DNA of 5,504 bases from Ruminococcus sp. UBA3665 (GCA_002373165.1 DFJS01000010.1:1-5504), one strand, 5' to 3'; shown: positions 1 to 5,504, numbered from the stretch's first letter. A program made the numbers and translations. The notes: generated by a model not told the origin, from the sequence alone.

Positions 1-2
1 GC

Positions 3-1517
3 AACTGCTGGCAGAATATCTGGGTGCACTGCTGGGATACCGTCTGGGGCGGCGTGTTCGCGAAACTCGCGCCGATTACCAACTGCTCCCGTGACTGGTA
101 CATCTTCCGCTGGAATCTGGAATTCTGGAGCGGCATGACTCCCGAAGATGCCGCCAAGGCAACCGGACTTCCGGCCGCTGTGACAGGACATAAATATTTT
201 GGCACAGATGATGCCATCTGGAATACTGCCATCACGGCCGACCAGATCAAAGATCTTCCCGAAACAGACGGCGCATGGCTGAAAAAAACACCTGCCGGAT
301 TCGGAATGCTTAACGATTACGGCTCTGCCCGCTACGATACTGCCGCACAGCTGGAGGCTCTTGTCTATGCCAAAGAAACAGGCGATATGACATTTGCTGA
401 CTGGTCTAAAGGCCAGATGGAATATATCATGGGCAATAATCCCATGAACCGTTCCTACATTGTCGGCTATGACCTGGAAAAAGGCGCATCCCATCCCCAT
501 CACAGAGCCGCCCACGGTTCCACGACTCTGAATATGGACGACCCGGAAGATCAGACTCATGTTCTGTGGGGCGCACTGGTCGGCGGCCCTGATGCCGATG
601 ACTGGCACAGAGACCTGACCAAAGATTATATCTATAACGAAGTCGCTGTCGATTATAATGCCGGATTTGTCGGCGCATGTGCCGGACTGTATCAGTATTA
701 CGGCAAGGCCAGCGGCGATAAGCCCGAAGCCAATTTCCCGCCGTCCGAAGAAAGCCTCAAAGGCGAAATTACAGAATTCACTCTGAAAGCTGCCGTAGGT
801 CAGGAAGATAATATGGCAACTCAGATTCTGATTGAAATTGCAAATCTTTCTTCCCAGCCGCCGCGCTATCTGGATGATGTCAAAGTAAGATATTATTTCA
901 ACATCTCCGAACTTCTCAAAAACGGCCAGACTCTGGATAATATCGAAATCCGCTCTGACTATGACGAAATGAAATCCAGCACTGACGGAAAATATACTGT
1001 CGCCTACAATCTGGTACAGTATAACGATTCCGGCGACTGCTATCTTGAAATGAACTGGAAAGATTACCAGTTCTACGGCGATCTGCAAGTGCAGTTTGCC
1101 CTGATGGATACCACGCAGAATTCTGAATATACTTTTGTATGGGATTCTTCCAACGATTATAGCCGTCAGGCCATCCGCACAGCCGCGCAGATCGGCAAGG
1201 AACTCAACGAAGCTCCGGAATATACCGATGCCATCACAATGTATATCGATGACGAACTTGTCTGGGGCACGCCGCCGGAAGGAAGCGAAAGCGAATCGGC
1301 ACCTGTATGGGGCGATGCCGATTGCAGCGGCAAAGTCAATATTGTCGATGTCATCGCGCTGAACAAAGCCGCTATGGGCAAAGGCTCCCTCACGGCACAG
1401 GGCGAACGCAACGCCGATGTTGATCAGAACGGCATTCCGGATGCAACGGATTCCCTGAATATCCTGAAACTGATTGTGGGCATTCTGAAAGCATCAGAAT
1501 TTCCGATTCATTCCTGA
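3..1517 (+). CDS. GH9-CBM3-dockerin cellulosomal endoglucanase, 3' part (5' end off window)
   Basis: This is the C-terminal part of a secreted cellulase that cleaves beta-1,4-glucan. The frame is open from base 3, upstream of the GTG at 24, and the residues before it (NCWQNIW, then VHCWDTVWGG) fit the interior of a GH9 domain, so GTG 24 is not a start. Residues are counted from that codon. The GH9 domain runs to about 228. It has YIMGNNP (134-140), the HPHHRAAHGS segment (157-166) and the family signature ending in NEVAVDYNA, where Glu206 is the expected catalytic acid. The DAGD catalytic-base region lies off the left edge. A short linker with FPP leads to a CBM3 at about 246-418, in the GH9-CBM3c arrangement typical of processive endoglucanases. 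A dockerin follows at about 429-490, with two calcium loops (D431, D433, S435, N439, D442 and D465, D467, N469, D473, D476). Family and domain order are clear; the CBM3c subtype and processivity are inferred. Confidence 0.93.
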   Translation, partial: NCWQNIWVHCWDTVWGGVFAKLAPITNCSRDWYIFRWNLEFWSGMTPEDAAKATGLPAAVTGHKYFGTDDAIWNTAITADQIKDLPETDGAWLKKTPAGFGMLNDYGSARYDTAAQLEALVYAKETGDMTFADWSKGQMEYIMGNNPMNRSYIVGYDLEKGASHPHHRAAHGSTTLNMDDPEDQTHVLWGALVGGPDADDWHRDLTKDYIYNEVAVDYNAGFVGACAGLYQYYGKASGDKPEANFPPSEESLKGEITEFTLKAAVGQEDNMATQILIEIANLSSQPPRYLDDVKVRYYFNISELLKNGQTLDNIEIRSDYDEMKSSTDGKYTVAYNLVQYNDSGDCYLEMNWKDYQFYGDLQVQFALMDTTQNSEYTFVWDSSNDYSRQAIRTAAQIGKELNEAPEYTDAITMYIDDELVWGTPPEGSESESAPVWGDADCSGKVNIVDVIALNKAAMGKGSLTAQGERNADVDQNGIPDATDSLNILKLIVGILKASEFPIHS

Positions 1518-1530
1518 CTCTGACAGCCCT

Positions 1531-1570
1531 GCAAACCGGCCGGACAATCCGGCCGATTTGCTTTCTTGTT
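1531..1570 (+). terminator. Intrinsic terminator of the GH9 cellulase gene
   Basis: Arms 1531-1544 and 1548-1561 pair over 14 positions with a single C/A mismatch, around a CAA loop. The core is GC-rich (CCGGCCGGA against TCCGGCC). A T-rich tail (TTTCTTGTT) follows at 1562-1570. It starts 14 bases after the cellulase stop codon, so the cellulase is the last gene of its transcript. Confidence 0.9.
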
Positions 1571-1707
1571 TCATGAATTTTTTATGAATAAAAAATAAAT
1601 TATCCTGATTTCATAAATTATTCATAAAATCAGGAGAAAAAACAGAAAAATACACAAAAATATCTTGTTTTTAGCTTCAATAAATCAGTTTTAAATATTA
1701 TTATCTA
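1571..1707. other. AT-rich intergenic block with inverted repeat and TTCAT/ATGAA motifs
   Basis: No gene is visible here. The stretch is very AT-rich. It holds a perfect 8-base inverted repeat, CCTGATTT (1604-1611) and AAATCAGG (1627-1634), separated by 15 AT-rich bases. Variants of TTCAT/ATGAA recur around it: TTCATGAA near 1570, TTATGAATA near 1582, TTCATAAAT near 1610 and TTCATAAAA near 1621. It lies just upstream of the promoter at 1708, so it could be a regulator site or simply a flexible, A-tract-rich upstream region. There is no T-tract after the inverted repeat, so it does not look like a terminator. Confidence 0.35.
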
Positions 1708-1736
1708 TTGAAAGAAGCGGAAAAATCATGTAAAAT
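1708..1736 (+). promoter_or_regulatory. Sigma-A type promoter of a candidate noncoding transcript
   Basis: The -35 box is TTGAAA (1708-1713), the spacer is exactly 17 bases, and the -10 box is TAAAAT (1731-1736). Each box matches consensus at five of six positions. Transcription would begin near 1742-1744. In AT-rich DNA such boxes can arise by chance, but the ideal spacing and the terminator about 290 bases downstream support a real unit. Confidence 0.6.
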
Positions 1737-1742
1737 AATAAA

Positions 1743-2039
1743 AACAGTTCAGTAAGTACCTGCTTGTTCCGGAAGCCGTTCAGAAATGTCCCCCCTCTCA
1801 AACGTTTTTGAAGCCCGGAATGTTATAAACTTGCAGAAATTACATACTAACTGTAGAAAAATTAAATCTTTTAACTTTAGCGCAGTGAGAGTCTTCTCTC
1901 AGTTAACAGGATTTGATTTTTCAGTTACAGCTCGCAGTGCAGACGGATATTTTAGTATCCGGATTTAAAGCTGTAAATAACATTTTACCTTCCTCTTTAT
2001 GAAAGCGTCCGGTATTGTGGCCGGGCGTTTTTATTTTTT
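1743..2039 (+). ncRNA. Candidate structured noncoding RNA of about 290 nt, unidentified
   Basis: This stretch is bracketed by a good promoter and a good intrinsic terminator and has no convincing protein gene. Hairpins that can be read by eye are: TTCCGG (1767-1772) with CCGGAA (1815-1820), enclosing a small TCAAA/TTTGA hairpin (1798-1811); TGAGAG-tctt-CTCTCA (1886-1901), extended by TTAAC/GTTAA (1871-1875, 1902-1906); and TTACAGCT/AGCTGTAA (1925-1932, 1969-1976), enclosing CGGATA/TATCCG (1944-1961). A run of six C (1790-1795) lies between helices. I see none of the signatures of RNase P RNA, tmRNA, SRP RNA, T-box or a common riboswitch, and no gene is directly attached downstream. It could be 6S-like, a trans-acting small RNA or an unannotated family. 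A 60-codon frame inside it (1786-1968) has only a weak GGAAG ten bases before its ATG and no recognisable protein, so coding is less likely. The 5' end is uncertain. Confidence 0.45.
2002..2039 (+). terminator. Intrinsic terminator of the candidate noncoding transcript
   Basis: AAAGCGTCCGG (2002-2012) pairs with CCGGGCGTTTT (2021-2031) over 11 positions, two of them G-U pairs in RNA, around an 8-base loop. The T-tract TTTTTATTTTTT (2028-2039) follows. No protein-coding gene ends just upstream, so this terminator is the main evidence that something else is transcribed through 1743-2001. Confidence 0.82.
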
Positions 2040-2040
2040 C

Positions 2041-2101
2041 AAAAAAATTTGCAAAATTTTTTAATAAACCCCTTGACAAATTGCTTGACTTGTGCTATAC
2101 T
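2041..2101 (+). promoter_or_regulatory. Strong sigma-A promoter of the RHH-clpB operon
   Basis: The -35 box is a perfect TTGACA (2073-2078), the spacer is 17 bases and the -10 box is TATACT (2096-2101). A TG one base before the -10 (TGCTATACT) makes it an extended -10. A/T tracts at 2041-2062 resemble an UP element. The start of transcription would be near 2108, giving a leader of about 60 bases. Such a near-consensus promoter predicts a high basal rate unless a repressor acts on it. Confidence 0.9.
2072..2089. promoter_or_regulatory. Possible operator: direct repeat CTTGAC across the -35 box
   Basis: CTTGAC occurs at 2072-2077 and again at 2084-2089, 12 bases apart; the first copy overlaps the -35 box and the second lies in the spacer. 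On the - strand this reads GTCAAG twice, similar to the half-sites of CtsR (GTCAAA). The two copies are 5 bases apart rather than the 3 expected for the CtsR tandem heptads. It may be a diverged CtsR site, a site for the ribbon-helix-helix protein, or coincidence. Confidence 0.25.
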
Positions 2102-2121
2102 AAAATTACAGCAAAATTAAT

Positions 2122-2139
2122 AATCCGGATTCAAAATCC
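2122..2139. promoter_or_regulatory. Possible operator in the operon leader: AATCCGGATT palindrome
   Basis: AATCCGGATT (2122-2131) is a perfect 10-base palindrome in the 5' leader, about 15 bases after the predicted start of transcription. GGATT within it also forms an inverted repeat with AATCC at 2135-2139 across CAA. The 9-base core ATCCGGATT occurs a second time at 1957-1965, before the preceding terminator. Short palindromes near the promoter are typical of autoregulated ribbon-helix-helix proteins, but binding here is only inferred. Confidence 0.25.
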
Positions 2140-2150
2140 AATATTTTCAG

Positions 2151-2159
2151 AAAGGAGAA
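2151..2159 (+). promoter_or_regulatory. Ribosome binding site that sets the start of the RHH gene
   Basis: AAAGGAGAA places GGAG ten bases before the ATG at 2168. The frame is open back to 2015, but that extension would run through the upstream terminator's T-tract and the promoter, so ATG 2168 is the start. Confidence 0.9.
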
Positions 2160-2167
2160 TCCAGATC

Positions 2168-2788
2168 ATGTCAAAAAGTATCTACAGCCTTGTGCTGTCT
2201 GACGAAGTTGTCGCCAAGGCCGATGACCTCGCCTACCAGATGCACACCAGCCGTTCCAATATCATCAATCAGATTCTGGCAGAGCATCTTTCCTGCATTA
2301 CTCCGGAAATGCGGATGCAGTCCGTCTTTTCCGGCATGGAAGCCCTGATGCAGCAGTTCCGCATTCTGGAACAGACTTCTGCACATATGCTCGCCATGCA
2401 AAGCCGGCTGAATTATAAATACAAACCTACAGTGCAGTATTCCGTCGAGCTTTACAAAACTCCGGAGCACGGCCGCGCCGGAAAGCTCCGCATTCAGCTC
2501 CGCACGCAGAACCGCGAGCTTCTGCTTGCGCTGGAACAGTTTTTCCGGTTCTGGATTCTGATGGAACAGCATCACCTGCCCGGCCATGCAGAATATCAGC
2601 TTTTGCCCGGCCGGCTGGAACGCTCTTTGCAGAACCCTGCTGAGAACGAAACTGCTTTCGGCGAACTGCTCGGCGATTATGTCAACCGGTTCGACCGTTA
2701 TTTAAAAGCCTGGTTCTCCGGGAAAACTTCTCAGGAACTGGAAGATTCCTTCCGGGAAGAAGCCCGTACCATACAGAAATTAATCTAA
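2168..2788 (+). CDS. Ribbon-helix-helix (CopG/Arc-type) DNA-binding protein with unknown C-terminal domain
   Basis: This 206-residue cytoplasmic protein begins with a recognisable ribbon-helix-helix unit. A beta strand (about 3-10, SIYSLVL) is followed by helix A (about 12-25), a turn with TSRSN (27-31) and helix B (about 29-41). This fits the CopG/RHH_1 pattern in which two chains dimerise and the strand reads DNA. Simple CopG proteins are 45-80 residues, so about 150 residues are extra. They include a probable helix at 46-80, alternating strand-like stretches at about 89-96 and 104-113, an aromatic helix (114-135, with EQFFRFW) and a charged, helical C-terminus. I do not recognise that part; it may bind a ligand or partner, or oligomerise. 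There is no signal peptide or membrane segment. It is the first gene of an operon with clpB, 13 bases upstream, and is a candidate autoregulator of it. The RHH call is fairly sure; the target and signal are unknown. Confidence 0.8.
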   Translation: MSKSIYSLVLSDEVVAKADDLAYQMHTSRSNIINQILAEHLSCITPEMRMQSVFSGMEALMQQFRILEQTSAHMLAMQSRLNYKYKPTVQYSVELYKTPEHGRAGKLRIQLRTQNRELLLALEQFFRFWILMEQHHLPGHAEYQLLPGRLERSLQNPAENETAFGELLGDYVNRFDRYLKAWFSGKTSQELEDSFREEARTIQKLI

Positions 2789-2793
2789 GGAGG
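2786..2793 (+). promoter_or_regulatory. clpB ribosome site overlapping the upstream stop codon
   Basis: TAAGGAGG contains the stop codon of the upstream gene (TAA, 2786-2788) and a near-perfect Shine-Dalgarno core (GGAGG, 2789-2793) eight bases before the clpB ATG. Ribosomes finishing the regulator would stop on the clpB site, which favours coupled translation. Confidence 0.88.
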
Positions 2794-2801
2794 CATTTTT
2801 T

Positions 2802-5399
2802 ATGAACGCTCAGAAATTAACCCAGAAATCCATGGAAGCTATCCAGAATGCCCAGAGCCTTGCACTCTCCGCACAGAATATGCATATCGAACAGATTCAT
2901 CTGTTTCAGGCACTGATCAGCCAGGACGGCGGCCTGATCGGCCAGCTGCTCCAGAAGCTGAATATCAATCTGAATCAGCTTGAGAATGCCGTACAGACGG
3001 CAATCCGCAATATGCCTGCCGTGACGGGCAGCGGCCGTCAGCCCGGACAGATTCTCATTTCCCAGAACGTTGACAAGGCTCTCACACAGGCCGAACAGCA
3101 GGCCGCCAATATGAAAGACGAATATGTTTCTGTCGAGCATATCTTTCTTGCACTGCTGGAAAATCCTGATCAGGAGCTGAAAAAAATCCTGAATCAGTTC
3201 AGAATTGACAAAAATCAGTTTTTGCAGGTTCTCATGCAGGTGCGCGGCAATACCAGAGTTACCAGCGAAAACCCCGAAGAAACTTATGATGTTCTGAAAA
3301 AATACGGCCAGGACCTGACCGAACTTGCCAGACAAAGCAAACTTGACCCTGTCATCGGCCGTGACAGCGAAATCCGGAATGTAATCAGAATTTTATCCAG
3401 AAAATCCAAAAACAATCCTGTGCTGATCGGCGAACCCGGTGTCGGCAAGACCGCCATTGCCGAAGGCCTTGCCCTGCGTATTGTCCGCGGCGATGTGCCG
3501 GACAGCCTGAAAGAAAGAACAATCTTTTCTCTTGACCTCGGCGCACTGATTGCCGGTGCCAAATACCGCGGCGAATTTGAAGAACGTCTCAAAGCCGTCC
3601 TGAATGAAATCAAAAAAAGCGACGGCAGAATTATTTTATTCATTGACGAACTGCATACTATCGTCGGCGCAGGCAAAACGGACGGCGCGATGGATGCCGG
3701 AAATCTCCTGAAGCCTATGCTTGCCAGAGGGGAACTCCACTGCATCGGCGCAACTACGCTGAACGAATACCGCCAGTATATCGAAAAAGATCAGGCTCTG
3801 GAACGGCGTTTCCAGCCCGTCATGGTTCCTGAACCTACTGTGGAAGATACTGTTTCTATCCTGCGCGGCCTGAAAGAACGCTATGAAGTCTTCCACGGGG
3901 TCAAAATCCATGATGCCGCACTCCTTGCCGCCGCAACGCTCTCGGACAGATATATCTCCGACAGATTCCTTCCTGATAAGGCTATCGACCTTGTGGACGA
4001 GGCCTGCGCCATGATTCGCACAGAAATGGATTCCATGCCTCAGGAACTGGATGATATTTCCCGGCATATGATCCGCCTGGAAATCGAAGAAACTGCCCTG
4101 AAAAAAGAAACTGACAAGCTCTCTCAGGAACATCTGCTTGAAATCCAGAAAGAACTTGCCGATCTGCGCGAAAAATTCAAAGAAATGAAAGCACGCTGGG
4201 AAAATGAAAAATCCGGTATTTCCAAAGTGCAGAAGCTCCGCGAAGAAATCGAACAGGTCAGTGCAGAGATGGAACGCGCCGAACGGAATTATGACCTCAA
4301 CCGCGCCGCCGAACTCAAATACGGCCGACTCCCTGAACTCCAGAAACAGCTTGCCGAACAGGAAAAACTTGCTTCTGCATCCGGCACTTCCGAAAGTCTG
4401 CTCCGGGATGAAGTCACTGCCGAAGAAATTGCAAAAATCATCTGCCGCTGGACTGGCATTCCCGTTTCCAAACTCATGGAAGGCGAACGCGAAAAGCTCC
4501 TCCGCATGGAAGAAATTCTGCATCAGCGTGTCATTGGTCAGGACGAGGCTGTCACAAAAGTCAGCGAAGCTATTCTCCGTTCCCGTGCCGGAATTCAGAA
4601 CCCGAACAAACCGCTTGGTTCGTTCCTGTTCCTGGGACCCACGGGCGTGGGCAAGACAGAACTTGCCAAAGCTCTGGCACAGGCTCTGTTCGATGATGAA
4701 AACAGCATGGTCAGAATCGATATGAGTGAATATATGGAAAAATTCAGTGTCAGCCGCCTGATTGGTGCGCCTCCCGGATATGTCGGCTATGAAGAAGGCG
4801 GTCAGCTGACCGAAGCTGTCCGCAGAAAGCCTTATTCCGTCGTGCTTCTGGACGAAGTCGAAAAAGCACACCCGGATGTCTTCAATCTGCTTCTGCAAGT
4901 GCTGGATGACGGCAGAATTACAGATTCTCAGGGCAGAACAGTCGATTTCAAGAATACTATCCTGATTTTGACTTCCAACCTTGGCTCTCCGTTCATTCTG
5001 GAAGGAATGCAGGATAACGGCGAAATTTCCGAAGATGCCAAGAATCAGGTCAACAAGCTTCTGCATCAGCAGTTCCGTCCGGAATTCCTGAACCGTCTGG
5101 ATGAGATTGTCTTCTACAAACCGCTGATGCGCGAACAGATTTTCAGCATTGTGGATTTGCAGCTGAAAGACCTGAAACGCCGTCTGTCTGACAAGCAGCT
5201 GGATGTTGAAATCACAGAAACCGCCCGGAATGCTGTAGTCGACAACAGTTATGATGTCAGCTTCGGTGCGCGTCCGCTGAAACGCTACATGCAGCAGAAG
5301 TTTGAAACACTGATTGCAAAGCATATCATCAGCGATGACCCTGCCCCCGGCACTGTGCTGAAAATTGACTATCAGAACGGCGAATTTGTTCTTGTATAA
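2802..5399 (+). CDS. clpB: ATP-dependent protein disaggregase ClpB, complete
   Basis: ClpB is a hexameric cytoplasmic AAA+ chaperone that, with DnaK, threads aggregated proteins through its pore after heat stress. At 865 residues it has the usual length. Domains in order: Clp N-terminal repeats (about 6-146); first AAA+ ring with Walker A GEPGVGKT (210-217), pore loop KYRGE with Tyr255, Walker B ending D282-E283 and arginine fingers R335-R336; a coiled-coil middle domain (about 408-530), the mark of ClpB as against ClpA, ClpX or a short-M-domain ClpC; second ring with Walker A GPTGVGKT (612-619), pore loop GYVGYEEGG with Tyr660, Walker B D684-E685 and sensor-2 GARPLKR (822-828). I see no IGF/LGF loop for ClpP, so it should disaggregate, not degrade. 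All key ATPase residues are present. The start is fixed by GGAGG eight bases upstream. It is the last gene of its operon. Confidence 0.98.
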   Translation: MNAQKLTQKSMEAIQNAQSLALSAQNMHIEQIHLFQALISQDGGLIGQLLQKLNINLNQLENAVQTAIRNMPAVTGSGRQPGQILISQNVDKALTQAEQQAANMKDEYVSVEHIFLALLENPDQELKKILNQFRIDKNQFLQVLMQVRGNTRVTSENPEETYDVLKKYGQDLTELARQSKLDPVIGRDSEIRNVIRILSRKSKNNPVLIGEPGVGKTAIAEGLALRIVRGDVPDSLKERTIFSLDLGALIAGAKYRGEFEERLKAVLNEIKKSDGRIILFIDELHTIVGAGKTDGAMDAGNLLKPMLARGELHCIGATTLNEYRQYIEKDQALERRFQPVMVPEPTVEDTVSILRGLKERYEVFHGVKIHDAALLAAATLSDRYISDRFLPDKAIDLVDEACAMIRTEMDSMPQELDDISRHMIRLEIEETALKKETDKLSQEHLLEIQKELADLREKFKEMKARWENEKSGISKVQKLREEIEQVSAEMERAERNYDLNRAAELKYGRLPELQKQLAEQEKLASASGTSESLLRDEVTAEEIAKIICRWTGIPVSKLMEGEREKLLRMEEILHQRVIGQDEAVTKVSEAILRSRAGIQNPNKPLGSFLFLGPTGVGKTELAKALAQALFDDENSMVRIDMSEYMEKFSVSRLIGAPPGYVGYEEGGQLTEAVRRKPYSVVLLDEVEKAHPDVFNLLLQVLDDGRITDSQGRTVDFKNTILILTSNLGSPFILEGMQDNGEISEDAKNQVNKLLHQQFRPEFLNRLDEIVFYKPLMREQIFSIVDLQLKDLKRRLSDKQLDVEITETARNAVVDNSYDVSFGARPLKRYMQQKFETLIAKHIISDDPAPGTVLKIDYQNGEFVLV

Positions 5400-5405
5400 A
5401 AAATT

Positions 5406-5436
5406 TCTCCCCTGACTTTCAGGGGAGATTTTTATT
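5406..5436 (+). terminator. Intrinsic terminator after clpB
   Basis: TCTCCCCTGA (5406-5415) pairs perfectly with TCAGGGGAGA (5419-5428) around a CTT loop, followed by TTTTTATT. It begins six bases after the clpB stop. A run of A (5398-5403) precedes the left arm, so it could also stop transcription arriving from the right. Confidence 0.93.
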
Positions 5437-5504
5437 GCTATGATAAATCAAAATTTACCAGTCAGGGAGGGTTGGGAGACTTGTACAGTACCCTTTCTAT
5501 ATTT
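5437..5504. other. Window edge beyond clpB: no identified gene, short open minus frame
   Basis: No gene can be assigned. On the - strand a frame is open from the edge down to a TGA at 5448-5450 and reads 18 residues (KYRKGTVQVSQPSLTGKF). It could be the tail of a convergent gene, a dispersed intergenic repeat, or chance. A small palindrome, GTACAGTAC, lies at about 5482-5490. The stretch is too short to decide. Confidence 0.2.

Noticed and set aside
427..678. Short - strand frame inside the cellulase gene
   Set aside because: It is antisense to conserved GH9 motifs, including the catalytic glutamate, with no independent support.
1786..1968. 60-codon frame starting ATG in the intergenic stretch
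   Set aside because: Its GGAAG ribosome site is weak, the composition is unremarkable and the frame overlaps several hairpins. I prefer noncoding RNA but cannot exclude a small protein.
2072..2089. CtsR operator before the clpB operon
   Set aside because: The - strand repeat has GTCAAG twice with a 5-base gap. CtsR needs heptads close to GTCAAA with a 3-base gap, so I do not call it a CtsR site.
2015..2167. N-terminal extension of the ribbon-helix-helix gene from an upstream ATG
   Set aside because: The extension covers a terminator T-tract and the operon's own -35 and -10 boxes. AAAGGAGAA before ATG 2168 and the RHH fold starting there give the true start.
3234..3260. Internal start giving a short ClpB lacking the N-domain
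   Set aside because: Met145 falls near the position where some ClpB proteins have an internal start, but only a poor CAGG precedes it. The evidence is too weak to annotate.
4204..4725. 173-codon + strand frame overlapping clpB in another phase
   Set aside because: It has no ribosome site or recognisable domain and lies wholly within the ClpB middle and second AAA+ regions.
3636..5324. 562-codon open frame on the - strand inside clpB
   Set aside because: It is antisense to a clearly intact ClpB. Its translation is phenylalanine-rich with no recognisable domain, as expected when a Glu/Lys- and Gln-rich coding strand is read backwards.

Overview
The window looks like chromosomal DNA from a cellulosome-producing clostridium, most likely a Ruminococcus of the R. 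flavefaciens / R. champanellensis type. The best evidence is the first gene, a family 9 cellulase that ends in a dockerin with ruminococcal-style calcium loops. AT-rich intergenic DNA, strong AGGAGG-type ribosome sites and sigma-A promoters agree with a Firmicute. The genus is an inference from the dockerin style and cannot be proved from this window alone.

Layout, all genes on the + strand. Positions 1-1517 hold the 3' part of a GH9-CBM3-dockerin endoglucanase whose start lies off the left edge; it ends at a strong hairpin terminator (1531-1570). Positions 1571-2167 are an AT-rich intergenic stretch of about 600 bases. It holds a well-spaced promoter (1708-1736), then about 290 bases with several possible hairpins and no convincing gene, then a second intrinsic terminator (2002-2039). 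This promoter-to-terminator unit is a candidate noncoding RNA and is the most novel thing here. Next comes a near-consensus promoter (2073-2101) for a two-gene operon. The first gene is a 206-residue ribbon-helix-helix protein with an unrecognised C-terminal part (2168-2788). The second, 13 bases later, is a complete ClpB disaggregase (2802-5399), closed by a third terminator (5406-5436). The last 70 bases hold no identifiable gene.

How the parts relate. The cellulase is a separate transcription unit, secreted and presumably docked on a scaffoldin encoded elsewhere. The ribbon-helix-helix protein and ClpB share a promoter, and the regulator's stop codon overlaps the clpB ribosome site, so the two are probably translated in step. 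There is no CIRCE element and no proper CtsR tandem site before the operon. The co-transcribed DNA-binding protein is therefore a reasonable but untested candidate for an autoregulator of this chaperone operon.
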